The translations under genes were made by a program, and so were the position numbers. Shown here piece after piece: positions 8,131 to 16,727 of a stretch of 39,614 nucleotides of DNA (its first letter is position 1; each line of letters begins with the position of its first letter). Source of the stretch: Desulfobacteraceae bacterium (GTDB taxonomy: Bacteria > Desulfobacterota > Desulfobacteria > Desulfobacterales > UBA5616); contig VMSV01000144.1 of assembly GCA_013791935.1 (NCBI GenBank), positions 1 to 39,614 of the forward strand, in the 5' to 3' direction. The notes below the pieces were generated by a model that made no database searches, was not told the origin of the DNA, and saw nothing but the letters and a program-made list of their open reading frames with translations.

Positions 8131-9705
8131 CTACTTTTTCATCATGGCACTTACAAACACCTTGCCCTCCCATGGCATTTTCGGTGGTGCCTCTTTCCAG
8201 GCCAAGCGTTCTTCCGACCAGGGATCATATTCAAGCCGGCAAGGGGAATCGAAGATCATGGTAGCCCTCTTTTCAAGATCATACGTTTCCCAATGGGGTA
8301 ATGTGGCGTGGTTGGGATTGCCGTTTCGCGCAAAGGCAATCCAGGTGTCGCTGATGATATCTGAAAGCGGGAATTGATCCTCTTTGGTGCCGGTGATGTC
8401 TGTGACACCCAGGGTTCTAAAAACAAATGGAATTTCCATGGTATGGGCGGCTTTGAGCAGTCCCTGATTACTTTCCCAGGTGAAAAAATACATATATACC
8501 GGTGCGCCACCCTGCTTGACTTTGGTTTCTGCGGTTTCGATGGACAACAGCCGACGGTCTTCACTGGAAATGGCGGACAACAGATCATAAGGGCTGTCTT
8601 CCGGTCGATTTTTACGATGAATCTCCAGAACCTGTTGTGCTCGGTCACCCAGTACGCTGCTCAGTCGTTTGATCAGCTGTGCATCATCCAGGTTGGCAAG
8701 GTTCTCTTCGTAAGACAAAAAGAGCGCGGCCTCGTCTTTATTGGTACCGATCATTAACGGGACATGGCTCCCCTCGGGAGCCGCCGGTGAAAACGGATGG
8801 GCCGGAAGATAGGTTCCATCCACCACCGGAGAGATCAACCACCGGCCGGCATTGCCTTTTACCAGCAGGGGATCATCCACGGTTTCAATGAATTTATGGA
8901 AGTGATTGAACAGCTCCCTTTTAGACAGCTTTTGCAAAGAGGCGACATCCCCCGCCGTAAGCCCCAAATACGCAAAAAATAGTTCGGCCATGCGGGTGCC
9001 CGCGTCACCGGGAACACACCGGGGATGAGGTCCGCTTTGGATGATGGCCCGGTGAAAAAGGCCCTTTGCTTTGGGCATGGCCATCAGCACTCCGACTTTT
9101 CTTCCCCCGCCGGATTCCCCGAAAATCGTGACATTTTTCGGATCTCCGCCGAATGCGGCAATATTGTCCCGCACCCATTCCAGGGCCAACACAATGTCCA
9201 GCATCCCGGCCACACCGGACCCGGCAAACGCCGGCCCGCAAACTTCATCCAATCGAAGAAAACCATATATGCCCAATCGGTGATTGAGGCTCACTACCAC
9301 CACATCTCCCCGAAGGGCCAGATTCTCTCCATCCGTCACCGGGTGAGAACCGCAGCCCACCTGGAAACCGCCCCCATGGAGCCAGACCATGACCGGCCGT
9401 TTCTTTCCATCATCAAAACCAGGCGTCCAGATATTCAACACCAGGCAATCCTCTCCCACCGGAGCATCCAAATCTTTAATGGAAGCCGGGTCCTGGGGCG
9501 GCAGCGTGGGTTTTCCCTGGGGGCAGCTGGGCCCATAGGCTTTTGCAGAACGTATACCGATCCAGGGTTTGGCGGGAACCGGCGGGAGGAATCGCCGATC
9601 TCCGGCTGTGCTTTCACCATAAGGAATGCCTAAAAAAGCATTTATACCCGAAGACTTCTTAAATCCCTGGACTTCCCCTGAAGTTGTTTTGACGGTGTCA
9701 TCCAT
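8131..9705 (-). CDS. Type B carboxylesterase (para-nitrobenzyl esterase family)
   Basis: This is an alpha/beta hydrolase of 524 residues. The oxyanion motif HGGGF is at residues 110-114 and the nucleophile Ser198 sits in FGESGGG. The acidic region GTNKDEA and a histidine in AAHTMEIPFVF complete the triad region. The ATG at 9705 follows AGGAG and overlaps the end of the HdrB-like gene by 8 bases, so it replaces the longer frame starting at 9882. No export signal is visible. Its place inside the glp operon suggests hydrolysis of a glycerol or glycerophospho ester, but this is inferred from context only. A paralogue occurs at 19087-20604; in it the nucleophile is in GESAGA. Confidence 0.87.
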   Translation of the reverse strand: MDDTVKTTSGEVQGFKKSSGINAFLGIPYGESTAGDRRFLPPVPAKPWIGIRSAKAYGPSCPQGKPTLPPQDPASIKDLDAPVGEDCLVLNIWTPGFDDGKKRPVMVWLHGGGFQVGCGSHPVTDGENLALRGDVVVVSLNHRLGIYGFLRLDEVCGPAFAGSGVAGMLDIVLALEWVRDNIAAFGGDPKNVTIFGESGGGRKVGVLMAMPKAKGLFHRAIIQSGPHPRCVPGDAGTRMAELFFAYLGLTAGDVASLQKLSKRELFNHFHKFIETVDDPLLVKGNAGRWLISPVVDGTYLPAHPFSPAAPEGSHVPLMIGTNKDEAALFLSYEENLANLDDAQLIKRLSSVLGDRAQQVLEIHRKNRPEDSPYDLLSAISSEDRRLLSIETAETKVKQGGAPVYMYFFTWESNQGLLKAAHTMEIPFVFRTLGVTDITGTKEDQFPLSDIISDTWIAFARNGNPNHATLPHWETYDLEKRATMIFDSPCRLEYDPWSEERLAWKEAPPKMPWEGKVFVSAMMKK

Positions 9706-10543
9706 GCTTGTTTCTCCTATTTCCCTTTTCCAACGGGTTTTGCGCCATGCCCAATCCATGGGCCAGCATTTGAATGTAAAGGATGGCCGGTATTGGTTTC
9801 CCACCTTCCATATCATTTGTTTCTTTTTGCCGAACGGTTTCAAATTGGATCTGGCAATAATTGCAGGCCGTGCAAATGGCATGGGCGCCGGACAGGACAG
9901 CGCTCTGGATTTTAGCCTTCATCAGATACAGGGAAACCCCATTGTTCTTTTCCCACAGTGGATGGCCGCAGCATTCCAGTCGGCGTCCCCAATCTACGGG
10001 CTCCGCGCCAATGGCCCGGATGAGGTCTTCAAATATCGTGGGAGCCAGGGGATTGTCCATCCGGACAATGTGGCCGGGGCGTAAAGCATGGCAACCATAG
10101 TGGGCGGCCAATCGGACGCCGGTTAAAGGGTTCGTGATCATCTTGCTGATCTTTTCCATCCCGATATCTTCATGCAGCACCGATAGCAGGTGACGGATGC
10201 GGATATCCCCGTCCCATGTCAGTCCTTCGACCGCCAGCCGGGAATTGACGGCATTGCGGAGGACTTCGTCGGTTTTCAGCCGATGGGCGGCAAACATCAA
10301 CTGACCGAAACAACACTGGCAGAGGGTCATGATGTCCACCCCTTTTTGGCCGGCAAGGGCCATGTTCCGGGCAGAGGAAAAAATCGACGCAAACGAATCC
10401 TGGTGCCGCATGGGATAACCGCAGCATGTAAATGGCGCATCCGTTAAAGGGATGTCAAAGAATTGCAAAACCGAACGAACAGACGTTTCATAATGGGGCA
10501 CATCATGCGAAATTTTGCACCCTCCGAAAAACGCGTAGGTCAT
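9698..10543 (-). CDS. HdrB-like CCG-domain iron-sulfur protein
   Basis: The 281-residue protein carries two complete cysteine-rich CCG modules, the type that ligates the noncubane [4Fe-4S] cluster in heterodisulfide reductase subunit B. The first is C9, C40-C41-G and C75-x2-C78. The second is C151, C191-C192-G and C224-x2-C227, with C230 close by. No membrane segment is present. It overlaps the previous gene by 4 bases (ATGA), so the two are translationally coupled. In E. coli GlpC the Fe-S motifs and CCG modules lie in one polypeptide; here they are split. The likely role is electron transfer from GlpAB toward the membrane quinone pool. Heterodisulfide reduction cannot be excluded but is less likely in this operon. 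Confidence 0.85.
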   Translation of the reverse strand: MTYAFFGGCKISHDVPHYETSVRSVLQFFDIPLTDAPFTCCGYPMRHQDSFASIFSSARNMALAGQKGVDIMTLCQCCFGQLMFAAHRLKTDEVLRNAVNSRLAVEGLTWDGDIRIRHLLSVLHEDIGMEKISKMITNPLTGVRLAAHYGCHALRPGHIVRMDNPLAPTIFEDLIRAIGAEPVDWGRRLECCGHPLWEKNNGVSLYLMKAKIQSAVLSGAHAICTACNYCQIQFETVRQKETNDMEGGKPIPAILYIQMLAHGLGMAQNPLEKGNRRNKHG

Positions 10544-12267
10544 GATACATCCCCTCCTTTCCTATGGGCCGCACTTTGTGAAGACTTGGGGATTTCCTCG
10601 TAAAGGGTGGATGTCACGCGGTTTCGCAATTCATAGAAAATATCCGTAATCCGAATATTTTGAGGACAATACTCCTGGCACTTATAACAGGTGGTGCAGT
10701 TCCAAACCATGTCCGACCGTGCCGCCAAATCCATCAATCCCATTCGGAGCAGGTTTAAGACTTGCTGGGGCGTTTGGCTCTGCAACGGGATATCCGTACC
10801 GGTTGTCACCACCGGACAGACATTGCTGCAGATGGAACACTGGATGCAATCAGCAAGGTCTTTTTCCATGCCAGGGCCTTTGCCGATGAGGGTTTTACCA
10901 CGCAATTCGATGAATGCCGGATTGTGGGATACTTTGTCAACCATTGGCGCCAGCATTCGGGAATGTACATTCCCATACCCTTTTTCTTCTAAAGCCTTTT
11001 TCGTGGTTTTCCAAAGGTCGGCAAGTATAATTCCCGAAGGACAGACTGCTGTACATCGGTGGCACTCCGTGCAGATGAAACTGCCCCGGGCCAGGGTGTT
11101 TAGAAAATCATTGTCCTGAAGGGGATGTTCCGCCATTTTTTTTATGAAGCCAAGTTTTTCAGACGGGAGAATGGCTGTATTGCCGATGACTCGATACATT
11201 GGTTCCACACTGCAATTTACACTGCAAATGCCGCAATGGGTGCAGGCATCCAACCCCAGAATATACCGGGTGGCCGTGTTGGGACCGGGCTCGACGCCTT
11301 CTGAAGCCGTCCGATGAGCCCCTTTGACTTCTGCTGCCGCGCTGACCATCCAATTGATTGGAATGGAAATCAGGTGGAAGAATTTACTGAAGGGCAACAT
11401 TGCCAAGCCTGCAAAACAGGCCAAAAAATGCACATACCATAGCCAGATATCCGCCCGGTGATAGTTCAGCCATGGAGCCGGTGACCGGAGCATTCTGGAA
11501 ACCGGATAAGAAACAAATGCGGCCCTTGGGCTGGAATGACAGGCCGCACAATAGGCTTCATGCAGGTCTTGTCCGGCGTTTAGGTCTGCATCTAAGGAGG
11601 ATAGGGTTCCGGGAAAAACCACATTGAATTGGTCTGCCCAAAAGGTTTTCAGCTGCTCGATCTCACCGGGGTCATCCGAGCCCATATAATCTTCCACCAT
11701 TTGGTCAAACATCGGGGCTGAAATAATTTGAACCGCCTCCAATAAAAAACCCGATCCCAGTATGACCCCGATAATGATAAACGCCGCGACATCGGTTCCA
11801 TGGGTTGCATGAAATTTTTTACTTCTTTGCATTCGATTGGCAACCGCCATAAGAATGCCGAAAATGACCAGTGCCCCAAAGAAGTTTCGAAGAAAGAAAA
11901 ACGGGTTGAGCGTGGAAGCGTAATCCGGATAAAATGGCAGGATCAGCTGATCACCCAATGCGTGGAAGATCAGCAAAAACAAAAACCCGTAAAAAATACA
12001 CATATGGGCCAGCCATCTGGCAAAACCGGCTTTCAGCAATGGGAGCTGAAAAACAATATCCCGGATCAACCCCCTCATGATTTTGAGGATTCGGAAACTG
12101 AATACCACCCGAATCATACTGCCGACAGCCGAAGCCAGGCGCTTTCCATGTGAAAAGTGCAGGGCTTCGGGTCCCAACCCATTCATAAACCAAAGGCCGG
12201 TCCGCCAGAAAATTCCCAGCAGGCAGATTAAAGCTGCAATATAAAAGGTACCGGTAAAAATCATCAT
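10540..12267 (-). CDS. Membrane-anchored heme-c and [4Fe-4S] protein (HdrC/GlpC-like)
   Basis: The N-terminal half (about residues 1-300) contains five or six membrane helices resembling the NarI/HdrE-type cytochrome b anchor. A CxxCH heme-c site (C240-A-A-C-H244) lies in the loop between helices. The C-terminal half carries four CxxCxxCxxxC [4Fe-4S] motifs, at C342-C352, C399-C409, C474-C484 and C524-C534. They form two ferredoxin-like pairs, each followed by helical sequence as in HdrC/GlpC. It overlaps glpB and the HdrB-like gene by 4 bases each. It probably takes electrons from GlpAB and/or HdrB and passes them to menaquinone or, through the heme, to the periplasmic side. The single-chain combination of anchor, heme c and four clusters is unusual. 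Confidence 0.83.
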   Translation of the reverse strand: MMIFTGTFYIAALICLLGIFWRTGLWFMNGLGPEALHFSHGKRLASAVGSMIRVVFSFRILKIMRGLIRDIVFQLPLLKAGFARWLAHMCIFYGFLFLLIFHALGDQLILPFYPDYASTLNPFFFLRNFFGALVIFGILMAVANRMQRSKKFHATHGTDVAAFIIIGVILGSGFLLEAVQIISAPMFDQMVEDYMGSDDPGEIEQLKTFWADQFNVVFPGTLSSLDADLNAGQDLHEAYCAACHSSPRAAFVSYPVSRMLRSPAPWLNYHRADIWLWYVHFLACFAGLAMLPFSKFFHLISIPINWMVSAAAEVKGAHRTASEGVEPGPNTATRYILGLDACTHCGICSVNCSVEPMYRVIGNTAILPSEKLGFIKKMAEHPLQDNDFLNTLARGSFICTECHRCTAVCPSGIILADLWKTTKKALEEKGYGNVHSRMLAPMVDKVSHNPAFIELRGKTLIGKGPGMEKDLADCIQCSICSNVCPVVTTGTDIPLQSQTPQQVLNLLRMGLMDLAARSDMVWNCTTCYKCQEYCPQNIRITDIFYELRNRVTSTLYEEIPKSSQSAAHRKGGDVS

Positions 12268-13559
12268 CCAATCTCGATGGGTTGTTCTTTGACCATCATT
12301 GCCCTTTCAAAGGAAGATACGGCCGCATAAGCCGTTGCAATGGACACCCCCATCCCGCATTTTTTCCGCATCCAGTCGTTATGGGCCAAAATACTTCCGG
12401 TGGCAAAAAGTGCGGGATGTGCGGGTTGGCCGTCTGATGCCAACGGCCGAAAATCCCCGTCCGTTTCCAAACCCGCTTGATTGATGGCATGTTCCTCCAA
12501 AAAATGCTTATTGTGCCACAATTTGCGGTCTTCCGGCTGAAGCACCGGAAGATTGAAAACCGCTTCCCGCAGTCCTTTTCGGTCTGCCATCAGGCCTTTT
12601 CCGAAAAAGCGTCCGGTGGCCAGAATGACGCCCCTTGACCGTATGGTGGTTTGGGGGTGCAAACGGCCCACAACACATTCAAACCCCCTGTTTGAAACCC
12701 TGTCGACTGAAAGGACTTTTTCCTGGAGAAAGGCCTGAACCCCCTGTTTGTTCATTTGGTTGACCAGTGCGGTTTCCAGGCGCTGGCCGGGAATGGATGG
12801 GGGGATTGTGGGGATTTCAAAAACCGGAACACCCAGTTTCTCCGCCATAGAAAGGCGTACGGTTTCACTGTTGCAAACCCCCAGTACGGAGGGAAACCCT
12901 ACCGCCGCCATGCCTTGCAAGTTGGGCCGTATCAAGGAAACCACATGGTCCCGGATGTCCCCTTGCTCAAACATCCGGGCGATCTGCTCTGCCGGAAAAT
13001 CCCCGGAAGCCTGTGAAATGTCCACACTGAAGGCTTTACAGGGGTGGTGGGGTCCAAGGGTGTTCATGATTTGTTTTGCGGAAAAACCTTTAAGACCCTT
13101 GATGTCCACCACCAGGAAAGGGTGCGGCTGCCGAAGCACCGCATCCATGGGCCACATGCCGGCGGGAACGGCATAGGTGGTTTTCAGGGTGCCCGCAGAG
13201 GTGATGACCTGCACATTTTCATGGGACCGGCAATGATACGTAAGGCCTTCATCTTCCAGAATGGATAAATATTGGGAAAGCGCCAACCTCACTGTTTCCA
13301 TGGGCAGTTTGGCGTAGGGATGTTCCGGCAGTTCAGTGCGGATGGCTTGAACGGCGGTCCAGGGCGCATTTTGGGAAAAGGGGCCCATTGTCCTATGGGT
13401 ATCCATTAAATCCATCAAACCGCTTGCAAAACGCAAATGCGAGGCGATTCCCACAATGGCCGTGGAAATTCCTTTTTTCCCGGCAAACAGGGCGGCTGCG
13501 GTTCCGGCAGCACCGGCCCCGATCACCAGAAGATCGCAGGTGGTGTTATTTTCTTTCAT
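12264..13559 (-). CDS. glpB: Anaerobic glycerol-3-phosphate dehydrogenase subunit B
   Basis: The N-terminal dinucleotide-binding motif is CDLLVIGAGAAGTAAALFAG, and the sequence SHLRFASGLMDLM follows as in GlpB. Further family features are GHxxPMxx-like spacing, FPSVLGV in the middle and LFATGSILAHNDWMRKKCG near the end. GlpB is the FMN-type partner of GlpA in the anaerobic enzyme that oxidises sn-glycerol-3-phosphate to dihydroxyacetone phosphate. The ATG at 13559 lies in an ATGA overlap with glpA and gives 431 residues, close to the E. coli protein. The longer frame from 13679 is rejected because its extra 40 residues only reread the glpA end. It overlaps the next gene by 4 bases. Confidence 0.9.
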   Translation of the reverse strand: MKENNTTCDLLVIGAGAAGTAAALFAGKKGISTAIVGIASHLRFASGLMDLMDTHRTMGPFSQNAPWTAVQAIRTELPEHPYAKLPMETVRLALSQYLSILEDEGLTYHCRSHENVQVITSAGTLKTTYAVPAGMWPMDAVLRQPHPFLVVDIKGLKGFSAKQIMNTLGPHHPCKAFSVDISQASGDFPAEQIARMFEQGDIRDHVVSLIRPNLQGMAAVGFPSVLGVCNSETVRLSMAEKLGVPVFEIPTIPPSIPGQRLETALVNQMNKQGVQAFLQEKVLSVDRVSNRGFECVVGRLHPQTTIRSRGVILATGRFFGKGLMADRKGLREAVFNLPVLQPEDRKLWHNKHFLEEHAINQAGLETDGDFRPLASDGQPAHPALFATGSILAHNDWMRKKCGMGVSIATAYAAVSSFERAMMVKEQPIEIG

Positions 13560-15145
13560 TTTTCCGATGTCATCTTCCCGGTTTGCTGTTCCAGGCAGTT
13601 TACGCCGCAATGGACCGCCTCCATAAATTCCGATTGGACCATGGCCGCATCCCACAGCAGCATGTGTTGCCCTAGCCATCTTTCACTTAAAAATTCCTGA
13701 AGCTGATCAATGCCCTGAGCACCAGTTACAAGCCCCATATCATACAGATGGGCCAATGCCCGAAGGCTGCAATAAGTTCCCTGGCAGGGACCTTTGCCCA
13801 TGCGGCTTCTTAGGGCAATGGCGGCTAAATCCGGTATCCGTCCTTCTTGGTCAAGGCTTCGGGCGATCTCTGTGATGATGCTTTTGGGCACCATGTCACA
13901 TTCACAGAGCAGGCTGTCTTCGGAAGGATTACCATGCATCCAGTGACGAGGGGCTTTGCCCGGTTGGGTCCACTGCCCGTCCTTCGTATCCGGCAGCGGG
14001 ACAGACAAGGTTTTGCATGGAGTAGTAATCCCCATTTTATGGCAGATGAGATCGGTTGTCTTTTCCGCCATCAATCGGTACGTGGTTAATTTGCCGCCGG
14101 TGATGGTAATAAAATTTTCCACCCCCTCTTTCCCGTGGTCCAGCAGAACAAACCCCCGGCTCACGGACCGGTCCCCATGGGATTGGCCATTTCCGAAAAG
14201 GGGACGAACACCTGCATAGGCCCGAATGTATCGGCTGGTTAAAAGCGAAGGGATCATTTCAGATGCGGTGTCGATGACGTGATCCACTTCCGACACCGTG
14301 GGGCAAATGTTGTCCGGAGAAGGCACTCGGACGGATGTGGTCCCCAGAATGGATACGGTTCCGCCGGGAACGATGATATCCCCGTCGCTTGCTTTTCGAA
14401 GGCGATTGATGATATGTTTTGCCATCCGCCGCTGGGAGACCAGCAAGGTGCCTTTGGAATAAATCATTTCCATTGTGATGCTGGCCAAAGCGGCTATTTT
14501 GTCTGCCCAGGCGCCGGTGGCGTTCACAATATAATCGGCGGATACACGGCGTTGTTCGCCGGTTTTTAGACATCGGATCAGCGTGGACACCACTTTACCG
14601 TTCCTGCGTTCAAAACCGGATACGGCCGTGTCTTTGAGGAACAGGGTGCCGAGTTGCCGGGCATGGGAGAGGTTGTCCATGGACAATCGAAAAGGATCAA
14701 TGGAGGCATCCGGCACCTGATAAGCCGCGATCATTTTTTCAGACAGCGCTGGTTCCATTTGCCGGGCATCTGCAATATCAATGGGTTTGGCTATAATGCC
14801 ACAGGCAGCACACGTTCCGGGAAAATCAGCGACATACGTCTCGTCATCCCCGTTTAAGGCGACAAACAGGCCGCCGGTATTCTCAATGCAATTGGGGGCC
14901 AGGCGTTTCAGATGGTCCCCTTCCGTGCGGCATTCCATGGCGGCTTCCGGATCAAAAGCCGCGTAACGGGCGCCACTATGCAGCAGACCGTGGTTGGCAC
15001 CGGATGCGCCGGCATTGATATCCGATTTTTCAACAAGGATATTATGGACGCCCCGCAGGGCAAGGTCTCTGGCGATGCCGGTGCCTGTTGCACCCCCGCC
15101 AATGATCAAAACCCGGGTTTCCGTATGAAGGTGACGGGATGGCAT
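13556..15145 (-). CDS. glpA: Anaerobic glycerol-3-phosphate dehydrogenase subunit A
   Basis: The 529-residue protein begins with the FAD-binding motif RVLIIGGGATGTGIARDLAL (glycines at 16-21) and NAGASGANHGLLHSGARYA, both hallmarks of GlpA/GlpD. The central YIVNATGAWADKIA and the segment VENFITITGGKLTTYRLMAE are also family-specific. A C-terminal BFD-like [2Fe-2S] domain carries CEC (LLCECDMV) and a later GPCQGTYC pair, as in anaerobic GlpA and unlike aerobic GlpD. It catalyses glycerol-3-phosphate to dihydroxyacetone phosphate. It is the first gene of the leftward operon and divergent from glpR, with operator-like repeats between. The start at 15145 has only a weak ribosome binding site. Confidence 0.92.
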   Translation of the reverse strand: MPSRHLHTETRVLIIGGGATGTGIARDLALRGVHNILVEKSDINAGASGANHGLLHSGARYAAFDPEAAMECRTEGDHLKRLAPNCIENTGGLFVALNGDDETYVADFPGTCAACGIIAKPIDIADARQMEPALSEKMIAAYQVPDASIDPFRLSMDNLSHARQLGTLFLKDTAVSGFERRNGKVVSTLIRCLKTGEQRRVSADYIVNATGAWADKIAALASITMEMIYSKGTLLVSQRRMAKHIINRLRKASDGDIIVPGGTVSILGTTSVRVPSPDNICPTVSEVDHVIDTASEMIPSLLTSRYIRAYAGVRPLFGNGQSHGDRSVSRGFVLLDHGKEGVENFITITGGKLTTYRLMAEKTTDLICHKMGITTPCKTLSVPLPDTKDGQWTQPGKAPRHWMHGNPSEDSLLCECDMVPKSIITEIARSLDQEGRIPDLAAIALRSRMGKGPCQGTYCSLRALAHLYDMGLVTGAQGIDQLQEFLSERWLGQHMLLWDAAMVQSEFMEAVHCGVNCLEQQTGKMTSEK

Positions 15146-15172
15146 GGTGATTTATTTATAGTCTGAATGATT

Positions 15173-15317
15173 ATTCGTTTGTGAAAATGGTCATAACTTA
15201 TTATATATAGGCAGTTAACAATAATAATGCAAAAACGAAGTATCACAAACGATATGGAAAGTCATTTATTATTTTCGTTTTGCAAAATAAAATAATAAAT
15301 ATATTCGAAAGTGAAAA
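15173..15317. promoter_or_regulatory. Cluster of GlpR operator-like repeats between glpA and glpR
   Basis: Four related half-palindromic sites share a TCG-N3-GTGA/TGCAA core. They are ATTCGTTTGTGAAAAT at 15173-15188, TATCGTTTGTGATA read on the minus strand at 15241-15254, ATTTTCGTTTTGCAAAAT at 15271-15288, and ATTCGAAAGTGAAAA at 15303-15317 abutting the glpR start codon. A weaker fifth copy (minus strand, 15229-15240) has TTCGTTTTTGCA. The core with central TTCG resembles the TTCG...CGAA type of E. coli GlpR operators. Several copies in a 145-base divergent promoter suggest cooperative repression of both glpA and glpR, relieved by glycerol-3-phosphate. Confidence 0.65.
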
Positions 15318-16202
15318 ATGAGTAGCGAAATAGTAAAAAACACCCCTTCCACAGAAACATTGGTTGCGGATATTTTTTCGACAGCGGAAGGTATTGGGAA
15401 GTCCACCCCTGTAAAACAAAGGCATGAAGGCATATTGCAGGTGGTCAAGGAAGAGGGGTTCGTCACCATAGAAACCCTGGCCAACCGGTTTGATGTTACG
15501 CCCCAGACCATTCGTCGGGACATCAATACCCTTAGCGAGGAAGGACGTTTGCTGCGGTATCACGGCGGGGCAGCCCAGGCCTCCAGTACGGAAAACGTGT
15601 CCTACCCGGAACGGCAAGTCATGTGCCTGAAGGAAAAGCAACAAATCGCCCGGATGCTGGTGGAGCAAATTCCGGATTATGCGTCGCTGTTCATCAATAT
15701 CGGCACCACCACAGAAGCCGTGGCCCGGGCCCTGTGTCGGCATCGCGGTTTGAAAGTCATCACCAACAATCTCAACGTGGCGAATATCTTAAAGCAGGCC
15801 CAAGGATGCGAAATCATCATCACCGGGGGATTGGTCAGGCCGAGGGACGGCGGCGTGATCGGTGAAGCCACCATTGATTTTATCCGGCAGTTTAAAGTCG
15901 ATTACGGCATTATCGGTATTTCCGGCATTGATATGGACGGCACCCTGCTGGACTTCGATTACCGGGAAGTTCGCGTTGCCCGCGCTATTATCGATAATTC
16001 CAGAAACGTCTTTCTTGCGGCGGACCACACCAAATTCGGACGCAGCGCCATGGTCCGCCTGGCCAATATCAGTGAAATTGAGGCGCTATTTACCGATCGA
16101 AAACCTCCGGGGCCTTTGGCGGAAACTTTGGCCGGCGCTGAAACGCGATTGTATGTGGCTGAACCAGACAGCAGCTCTGAATTTTCGAAATCGAAAAAAT
16201 AG
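15318..16202 (+). CDS. glpR: DeoR-family glycerol-3-phosphate regulon repressor
   Basis: The DNA-binding region KQRHEGILQVVKEEGFVTIE, then LANRFDVTPQTIRRDINTL, matches E. coli GlpR closely. Diagnostic stretches include RYHGGAA, LFINIGTTTEAVARAL, TNNLNVAN, GVIGEATIDFI and AADHTKFGRSAMV. The sensor domain binds glycerol-3-phosphate, releasing repression of glp genes. At 294 residues it has about 30 extra N-terminal residues compared with E. coli GlpR. No better internal ATG was found, and the ribosome binding site at 15318 is weak, so the start is uncertain. It is divergent from glpA with operator-like sites between, one of them abutting this start codon, which suggests autorepression. Confidence 0.9.
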   Translation: MSSEIVKNTPSTETLVADIFSTAEGIGKSTPVKQRHEGILQVVKEEGFVTIETLANRFDVTPQTIRRDINTLSEEGRLLRYHGGAAQASSTENVSYPERQVMCLKEKQQIARMLVEQIPDYASLFINIGTTTEAVARALCRHRGLKVITNNLNVANILKQAQGCEIIITGGLVRPRDGGVIGEATIDFIRQFKVDYGIIGISGIDMDGTLLDFDYREVRVARAIIDNSRNVFLAADHTKFGRSAMVRLANISEIEALFTDRKPPGPLAETLAGAETRLYVAEPDSSSEFSKSKK

Positions 16203-16263
16203 CAGGCATGCGCATAGGCCAATCAAACACCAGCACAACAAGCCGCGATATAAAAGGGCTTTT

Positions 16264-16608
16264 GCACGGTTCGGCCTGCTGTATTTAAATGACGGGGTAT
16301 GGAACGGGGAGCGAATTCTTCCCGAAGGCTGGGCCAAATATGTTGCTGCACCAGGACCCGACCAGCCGATTTTTCCGGATGGACGAGGCTATGACGCCCA
16401 GTTCTGGCTCTACGGCGCCAAACAGGGGCTTCCGGAAGGTGTTTTTACGGCAGATGGTGCCCGGGGGCAATGGGCCATGATCATCCCCTCGGAAAATATG
16501 GTGATTGTTCGCCGGGGTCACGACCATTTCAATCCTTCGGAAGGATTTGAGCCGGAGGGCTTTCAATTGCCTCGCTTTGCTGCCGATGTTCTGGCTGCCA
16601 TGAAATAG
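16264..16608 (+). pseudogene. Truncated C-terminal copy of the glp-operon serine hydrolase
   Basis: From FARFGLLYLNDGVWNGERIL to FQLPRFAADVLAAMK and the stop, this 114-codon stretch matches the last quarter of the hydrolase at 6663-8087 at roughly 80% of positions. Even the DNA around TATTTAAATGACGGGGTA is identical. The N-terminal three quarters with the SxxK nucleophile are missing, so it cannot be active. It starts 61 bases after glpR and has the opposite orientation to the intact gene. It is most simply the scar of a duplication and inversion around glpR. The frame stays open leftward into glpR, but no start or ribosome binding site supports translation. Confidence 0.85.
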
Positions 16609-16727
16609 CCTGGATATTTTTCCATTTTCCCCTCATCTTAATTCGCATGCTTGTATTTTAACAAGGGTGGCTTCGCTTCCTCTTTGTTGCGAACGGGTTC
16701 AAGATTATTGTTATGAATGCGGCATGC

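Noticed and set aside
12264..13679. Longer GlpB start at 13679
   Set aside because: The added 40 residues only reread the glpA 3' end; the ATG at 13559 forms an ATGA overlap and begins the family motif.
15862..16263. Open frame overlapping the glpR 3' half and joined to the truncated hydrolase
   Set aside because: It is the shifted frame of a well-supported glpR; only the part after 16264 resembles a known protein.
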